A stretch of 36,568 nt of DNA from Methanobacteriota archaeon. GTDB lineage: Archaea; Methanobacteriota_B; Thermococci; Methanofastidiosales; Methanofastidiosaceae. The notes below the pieces were generated by a model. It was not told the DNA's origin. It ran no database searches and saw nothing but the letters and a program-made list of their open reading frames with translations. Location: contig JAMNZA010000042.1 in NCBI GenBank assembly GCA_023622545.1, positions 1 to 36,568 on the forward strand, written 5' to 3'. The translations under genes were made by a program, and so were the position numbers. Below are positions 33,193 through 36,568 of the stretch, in pieces (position 1 is the stretch's first letter; every line of letters starts with the position of its first letter).

Positions 33193-34032
33193 TCATGAAG
33201 GAACTCTTGTTGTTATGTCTCGTATCTTAGCAGATGTTCCAAGCTCATCATAGGTGTATGTTATAGCCCCCGAGTACACGCCGACTTCCTTTGCCCTAAG
33301 ATTGATATCAAGTTTGAATGACTTACCCCCGTCAATATTGCCCACGTAGAACTTATTGCCCTCTACCTTTATCCCTTGGTCTGTGCTGACAAAATTAAAA
33401 TTCGAGTAGTAATCGTCAGATATCTCTACAATGACATTAGTTGCCTTGCCTTTACCATAGTTTTGAAGGGACAGATGAATATGGGCCTCCCTGTTAACAG
33501 TCTCTGTGTCATAGGATATTCCGGATAGTATCAGTGGCAGATCTTTAATTGCAACGCGTCCCTCTGCTGCGGTAGATACAGCGCTTGTGAAGTTTGGGCT
33601 TGCACCGTTAATAACTCTGACAGTCTCTTCATACGTCCTCTCCCTATCGACCCCTGCTATTATTGCTATGGTGTCAGCATGGCCGTAAGGGTCGGGTTTG
33701 ATGAAGGTGTACTTCTGGTCTTCTTGTCGTATGAAGTCCATTTCAAGGTTATCAAGGTAGCGCTTTACTATATCCCCTGTCCCATAAGGTGAATCCGGGC
33801 CCCCAAGGATCACTATAAGCTTTGAACCTTTAAGTGATTCAAAATCTTCAGGCCCCAAAAACTGTGGGAAAATGCTGTACCCTCTAAAATATTCCTCTAG
33901 CAAAGGCTTAGAAACGACGTCTATATTGTTTGAGATAACAACAACTTCGTTTTGTGCGGCTAAAGGTATGATAGCCCCTATGCTAAAAAGCATTATAAAA
34001 GTAAGAAATATAGGGATTAATTTATTTTCCAT
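33193..34032 (-). CDS. Secreted S-layer-like protein with CARDB-like domain
   Basis: 279 residues. Signal peptide 1-27 (ending LAA), then an alpha/beta domain about 30-155 (VVVISNNIDVVSK, LKGSKLIVILGGPDSPYGTG, DTIAIIAGVDRERT). Its pattern resembles the C-terminal region of archaeal S-layer proteins of Methanococcus and Thermococcus. Residues about 164-279 are the beta-rich domain shared with the downstream lipoprotein, ending in nearly the same sequence (YTYDELG.SAKI.D.TTRVP). No membrane anchor is seen. TATA TTATATATAAAG at 34061-34050 gives a leaderless transcript for the pair. The role is inferred to be cell-surface. Confidence 0.7.
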   Translation of the reverse strand: MENKLIPIFLTFIMLFSIGAIIPLAAQNEVVVISNNIDVVSKPLLEEYFRGYSIFPQFLGPEDFESLKGSKLIVILGGPDSPYGTGDIVKRYLDNLEMDFIRQEDQKYTFIKPDPYGHADTIAIIAGVDRERTYEETVRVINGASPNFTSAVSTAAEGRVAIKDLPLILSGISYDTETVNREAHIHLSLQNYGKGKATNVIVEISDDYYSNFNFVSTDQGIKVEGNKFYVGNIDGGKSFKLDINLRAKEVGVYSGAITYTYDELGTSAKIRDITTRVPS

Positions 34033-34049
34033 GAATAATAATTCTTTTC

Positions 34050-34061
34050 TTTATATATAAA
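34050..34061 (-). promoter_or_regulatory. TATA box of the S-layer-like gene pair
   Basis: TTATATATAAAG on the minus strand is centred about 24 nt before ATG 34032, with no ribosome site. Leaderless. Confidence 0.5.
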
Positions 34062-34094
34062 TTTTATTAAAGTTAGAGTTATATAACAGATAGA

Positions 34095-34130
34095 TTATAT
34101 ATTATTAGATCCTATAGATGGGCATGGCCC
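34095..34130 (+). promoter_or_regulatory. TATA box and palindrome before the 63-aa membrane protein
   Basis: TTATATATT at 34095-34103 predicts RNA start near 34124. At that point lies the short perfect inverted repeat GGGCATGGCCC (34120-34130), which could be an operator or a small leader hairpin. AAAGGAGGT at 34144-34152 is the ribosome site. Confidence 0.4.
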
Positions 34131-34157
34131 TATTTATTGGACAAAGGAGGTAATAAA

Positions 34158-34349
34158 ATGGCACAAAAAACATCTTGGATATGGTGGTTGTTACCTATAT
34201 TGCTTGGTATCATAGGTGGAATAATTGGATTTTTATTTGTTAGGGGCAAGGATTCTGTAAAAGCTAGGAACCTTCTTATTGTTGGGGCTATAATCTCTGC
34301 ATTAGGATACCTCTTCAACTATCTATTCCTTGGATTCGCTCCATTCTAG
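34158..34349 (+). CDS. Small two-helix membrane protein (63 aa)
   Basis: MAQKTSWIWWLLPILLGIIG begins with a Trp-rich helix (about 7-29). A basic loop (RGKDSVKAR) and a second helix (about 38-55) follow, ending FLGFAPF. Similar short proteins with an IWWLLPI...GGIIG start are common in methanogens and Thermococcales beside surface-protein genes, but I know no function. ATG 34158 is fixed by an excellent ribosome site, AAAGGAGGT; the longer frame from 34137 overlaps it. A T-rich terminator follows. Confidence 0.7.
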   Translation: MAQKTSWIWWLLPILLGIIGGIIGFLFVRGKDSVKARNLLIVGAIISALGYLFNYLFLGFAPF

Positions 34350-34363
34350 AATAATAATTTAAT

Positions 34364-34380
34364 TTGTTTTATTTTTTTTA
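34364..34380 (+). terminator. T-rich terminator after the 63-aa gene
   Basis: TTTGTTTTATTTTTTTT lies about 20 nt past the stop, with no hairpin, as in archaeal oligo-T termination. Confidence 0.45.
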
Positions 34381-34405
34381 ATTTAGAGGAATAATATTAT
34401 TAGAT

Positions 34406-34420
34406 AAAACAATGTGAAAC
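34406..34420 (+). promoter_or_regulatory. Upstream element copy 1 (AAAACAATGTGAAAC)
   Basis: It starts 72 bp before the conserved promoter block of the first secreted-peptide gene. The second gene has a 14/15 match at the identical distance. It is a candidate activator or repressor site. Confidence 0.45.
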
Positions 34421-34477
34421 GTTAGAGAGTTATTTTGATTAAAATAAGCTATAATTTAACTCTAAATATTTAATTTT

Positions 34478-34507
34478 TTGAAGGTTTACACAACAACTAT
34501 ATATAAC
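34478..34507 (+). promoter_or_regulatory. Promoter block copy 1 of the tandem secreted-peptide genes
   Basis: TTGAAGGTTTACACAACAAC is followed by TATATATAAC. The TATA core is at about 34499-34505, preceded by a conserved stretch covering the BRE position. Nearly the same block precedes the second gene. RNA should start near 34528, giving a leader of about 25 nt with AAGGAGGT. Confidence 0.6.
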
Positions 34508-34552
34508 GGCCGGATCAAAACATTATCAGCTTAACAACAAGGAGGTAATACT

Positions 34553-34882
34553 ATGAAAAAAATGATAACTATATTTGTTGCAGTTGCATTGATAGCATCA
34601 TTTGGTGTCGGAGCTATTGCCGGTGCCAATGAAGATGCTTTTGCAAACGCAGTAATTGACGAGCAGGCGCAATTAGCTTTGGAAAAGGCAGCAGTAGAAT
34701 TTGCCAACGGCAACGATACTGAAGGCCTTGCAGCAGAAGAGGACGCAACGAACAACTTTGGTAAGACAAAACTTGGATTCCACAAGATATCTGGTGCAGT
34801 TATTTCTGCATCATATTACTGGAAGGCTAAACCTGGTACTTGGATAAGAACTCACAAGCCACGTCCTTCAGCGGTGGCCTGA
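34553..34882 (+). CDS. Small secreted protein, tandem copy 1
   Basis: 109 residues. A signal peptide MKKMITIFVAVALIASF with a likely cut after AGA (about residue 25) leaves a mature peptide of about 84 residues. The mature part has an acidic Ala/Glu-rich helix (about 36-65) and the segment NNFGKTKLGFHKISGAVISASYY (read in two pieces). The tail after residue 89 is unique and basic (KPGTWIRTHKPRP). I count 12 differences from the gene at 35067 over the first 89 residues; then they diverge completely. No Cys in this copy. Strong ribosome site AAGGAGGT and strong TATA suggest high expression. I recognise no family. Confidence 0.75.
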   Translation: MKKMITIFVAVALIASFGVGAIAGANEDAFANAVIDEQAQLALEKAAVEFANGNDTEGLAAEEDATNNFGKTKLGFHKISGAVISASYYWKAKPGTWIRTHKPRPSAVA

Positions 34883-34928
34883 TAAAAAATTTAATTTATT
34901 TTTAATTCTTCTTTTATTAAAGTCATTT

Positions 34929-34943
34929 AAAACATTGTGAAAC
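34929..34943 (+). promoter_or_regulatory. Upstream element copy 2 (AAAACATTGTGAAAC)
   Basis: It differs from copy 1 at one base and again starts exactly 72 bp before the promoter block, although the sequence between has largely diverged. Confidence 0.45.
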
Positions 34944-35000
34944 ATCATTGACCTTATTTTTAGAATCTAAACTTTATCCTGCCTTTTTCATATCAAATAA

Positions 35001-35030
35001 TTGAAGGTTACACCACAACTATATATAGTA
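35001..35030 (+). promoter_or_regulatory. Promoter block copy 2 of the tandem secreted-peptide genes
   Basis: TTGAAGGTTACACCACAAC is followed by TATATATAGTA (TATA core at about 35020-35027). It differs from copy 1 by a few bases. Ribosome site AAGAGGT precedes ATG 35067. Confidence 0.6.
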
Positions 35031-35066
35031 ACATCACTAATCAATTATTAGTCAAGAGGTAATACC

Positions 35067-35402
35067 ATGAAGAAAATAATAACCTTGTTTATTGCAGTTG
35101 CATTACTCGCATCATTTGGCGTCGGCGCTATAGCCGGTGCAAACGAGGATGCTTTCGCAAATGCAGTAATTGATGAAGAAACGCAAATCGCTTTGGAAAA
35201 AGCGGCAGTTGAGTTTGCAAAAGGCAATGACACAGAGGGTCTTGCAGCGGAAGAGAATGCGACAAACAACTTCGGTAAGACAAAGCTCGGGTTCTTGAGA
35301 ATATCTGGCGCAGTTATAACAGCATCATATTACAGACCTTGTGCAAAAGCTGGAATGGTACATAAGCCAATTGGAACAGTTGTGTGCGCAACATTTCTCT
35401 AA
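35067..35402 (+). CDS. Small secreted protein, tandem copy 2
   Basis: 111 residues, a paralogue of the protein at 34553: same signal peptide (MKKIITLFIAVALLASF), same Ala/Glu-rich helix and same NNFGKTKLGF core. Its last 22 residues are unrelated and contain two cysteines (RPCAKAG... and TVVCATFL) able to form a disulfide. The two genes with their control regions form a direct duplication of about 515-523 bp. Preserved cores with changed tails suggest diversified binding or recognition, though a frameshift-like replacement of one tail is also possible. Function unknown. Confidence 0.75.
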   Translation: MKKIITLFIAVALLASFGVGAIAGANEDAFANAVIDEETQIALEKAAVEFAKGNDTEGLAAEENATNNFGKTKLGFLRISGAVITASYYRPCAKAGMVHKPIGTVVCATFL

Positions 35403-35403
35403 A

Positions 35404-35441
35404 TTAATTTTTTATTATTTATTTTTATTATTCTTTTCTTA
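35404..35441 (+). terminator. T-rich terminator after the second secreted-peptide gene
   Basis: A run of T tracts (AATTTTTTATTATTTATTTT, then ATTATTCTTTTC) follows the stop directly, with no hairpin. Confidence 0.45.
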
Positions 35442-35541
35442 TTCTAGTTGTTTTGGATGAAGATCTATAATAGATATTTTATAGCTTTCAAATGAGTGAA
35501 AAATCGATATAGTTTTATTCATTTGATTATTATTCTCCTCG

Positions 35542-36420
35542 ATGTCGATTTTTATTCCAATAGACTATGACGGGAGGAGATACCCGGAAGATATATCTCC
35601 CAAAATAAAGGAAGTTGCAGCAAATTTTGACATGGCTTATTTAAGGCCATTAAAGGAATATTCCCTGCATACAGAGTATTCTTATGGGAAAAGAAAATTC
35701 AATAGTGATGCTATATCAAACTTTAATACCATAAAAGAATCCCAAAGGGATTTTGTCCCGATGTTATGGGCAAATGAAAAATGGGCTATGGAGTTCAGCG
35801 ATTTCATATTCAAGATCGTCGGCAATAATAGGCCGCCAAAAATAATAGAGATACACCCACCTTTCAATGATTACTGTACTTGTATTGAAGATTTCTTAAA
35901 AATTTATGGATTGTTTGAGGAGAGTATTTCTAAAAAATATCCAGAAACTAATATCTTCATTGAGAATAGGTATGGTACTCTTTACAGGGGTGGGAAGTTC
36001 TTGATATCAAAGGCAGATGAAATTGAAAATCTTTGCAAAGTCATTTCTAGAATGTCCCTTAAATTAAGGATAGTCCTAGACTTCCCACAGCTCTTCAGCG
36101 CATATAATCTGGGCCCAGGAAAGTTTACTGAGGACAAGATTGTTTCCTTAATGAGGGCTGTAAATCCATTCAGGGAGTATGTAAGGGGCGTGCATCTATG
36201 GGGGAAGAAGGACTATGGAACCGGAAGGCAAGTGTCACATATGGGTGATCTTGATACTTATTTCGTTGAAAAGGAGTTGAAAGAGATCTTCCTAAAAGAG
36301 CTCTATGATCTCTTAGATGACGGCATTCAAAGGTATTTTGTCCCTGAGGTCAATAGTTCTGATCAGGATTTAAGAAGTATTATTGAGGATTTAAAGAGAT
36401 ATGGATTTAAATTCGTTTAA
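35542..36420 (+). CDS. Xylose isomerase/AP endonuclease 2-like TIM-barrel protein
   Basis: 292 residues, soluble. The pattern fits a TIM barrel of the xylose-isomerase-like superfamily: KIIEIHPPF near 100-108, IFIENRYGT near 137-145 (Glu as metal ligand), LRIVLDFPQLFSAY near 174-187, GVHLWGK near 216-222 (His) and FVPEVNSS near 265-272 (Glu). The set of candidate metal ligands suggests a metal-dependent sugar isomerase or phosphodiesterase/AP endonuclease-like enzyme. I cannot say which, and the Endo IV signature is not evident. ATG 35542 has no ribosome site; TATA-like AGTTTTAT near 35510 suggests a leaderless mRNA. It is a single gene before tRNA-Met. Confidence 0.6.
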   Translation: MSIFIPIDYDGRRYPEDISPKIKEVAANFDMAYLRPLKEYSLHTEYSYGKRKFNSDAISNFNTIKESQRDFVPMLWANEKWAMEFSDFIFKIVGNNRPPKIIEIHPPFNDYCTCIEDFLKIYGLFEESISKKYPETNIFIENRYGTLYRGGKFLISKADEIENLCKVISRMSLKLRIVLDFPQLFSAYNLGPGKFTEDKIVSLMRAVNPFREYVRGVHLWGKKDYGTGRQVSHMGDLDTYFVEKELKEIFLKELYDLLDDGIQRYFVPEVNSSDQDLRSIIEDLKRYGFKFV

Positions 36421-36428
36421 ATAGCAAA

Positions 36429-36438
36429 TCTTAAAAAG
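36429..36438 (+). promoter_or_regulatory. TATA box of tRNA-Met
   Basis: TCTTAAAAAG lies about 34 nt before the mature 5' end at 36468, a normal spacing for an archaeal tRNA promoter with a short 5' leader. Confidence 0.4.
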
Positions 36439-36467
36439 GTTGGGCCATAGTTCTTTTAATCTCACCT

Positions 36468-36563
36468 GCCGGGGTGGCTTAGCCTGGTTATAGCGCACGG
36501 CTCATAAGCATGAAACAAGGCTGGGAAACCGTGAGGTCGCGGGTTCGGATCCCGCCCCCGGCA
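36468..36563 (+). tRNA. tRNA-Met (CAU), elongator type, with 21-nt intron
   Basis: The acceptor stem GCCGGGG (36468-36474) pairs perfectly with CCCCGGC (36556-36562); discriminator A is 36563. The D arm is GCTT...TAGC. The anticodon stem CACGG (36496-36500) pairs with CCGTG (36529-36533). The anticodon CAT is at 36503-36505. A T arm GCGGG/CCCGC encloses TTCGGAT. The 28 nt between the anticodon stem strands equal a 7-nt loop plus a 21-nt intron, placed canonically between 37 and 38 at 36507-36527. The acceptor and D-arm sequence fit elongator Met, not initiator (which starts A-G in archaea). tRNA-Ile2 with modified CAU is a less likely alternative. The 3' CCA is not encoded (ACCT follows). Confidence 0.88.
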
Positions 36564-36568
36564 CCTTT

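Noticed and set aside
34406-35030. CRISPR or integration-site reading of the repeated elements
   Set aside because: Only two copies, about 520 bp apart, each in front of a paralogous gene with a conserved promoter. Simple gene duplication with control region explains it.

Overview
The window reads as archaeal chromosome, roughly 37% G+C by eye. Evidence: an archaeal-type CCA-adding enzyme next to ThpR, endonuclease Q, a TIGR00288-like NYN protein, type 2 IPP isomerase, an elongator tRNA-Met with a short intron after position 37, TATA boxes about 25 nt before many start codons with no leader, and lipoprotein/S-layer-like surface genes. The malonate gene set, A+T-rich composition and absence of bacterial housekeeping genes would fit a euryarchaeal heterotrophic methanogen such as Ca. 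Methanofastidiosa (WSA2), whose genomes I recall being reported to suggest malonate use. No methanogenesis marker lies here, so that assignment is inference.

Layout. 1-1706 (minus): thiol-redox operon of a TrxB-like reductase, a lipoprotein with two thioredoxin-like domains and the start of a second lipoprotein. 1798-4841: endonuclease Q, two small proteins, a flavodoxin-like protein and an agmatinase-family enzyme. 5038-13624 (plus): a nine-gene malonate/biotin operon plus a 35-residue membrane peptide. Its order is AccB-type biotin carrier, MdcA, AccC-type biotin carboxylase, MdcC acyl carrier, MdcD, MdcE, an ANL-type ligase, MdcG, MdcB/CitG. 13621-14939: small unknown and secreted proteins. 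15041-18475: RNA-related cluster (NYN protein, winged-helix protein, phosphoribosyltransferase, ThpR, Cca). 18472-26878: SPCA-like Ca/Mn ATPase, TldD, a beta-propeller surface protein, type 2 IPP isomerase and a membrane protein joining two thioredoxin-like domains to a CcdA domain. 26974-32535 (minus): complete dppABCDF-type peptide ABC transporter. 32648-34032: two paralogous envelope proteins. 34158-35402: a small membrane protein and two tandemly duplicated small secreted proteins with duplicated promoters. 35542-36563: a TIM-barrel protein and tRNA-Met.

The most interesting region is 5038-13624. It has the ACP-based catalytic set of malonate decarboxylase and both genes to make and attach its special prosthetic group. 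It also has an ATP-dependent biotin carboxylase and an acetyl-CoA-carboxylase-type biotin carrier where the Malonomonas system has a sodium-pumping carboxybiotin decarboxylase (MadB). This suggests a hybrid that could carboxylate acetyl-ACP to malonyl-ACP (malonate formation), or pass malonate-derived CO2 to carboxybiotin. Second in interest is the tandem secreted-peptide pair, where a 15-bp upstream element sits exactly 72 bp before each of two near-identical promoters.

The only span over 300 bases without a long gene is 14717-15040, which holds a 57-codon membrane-protein ORF and TATA elements. I found no CRISPR array, insertion sequence, rRNA gene or replication origin.
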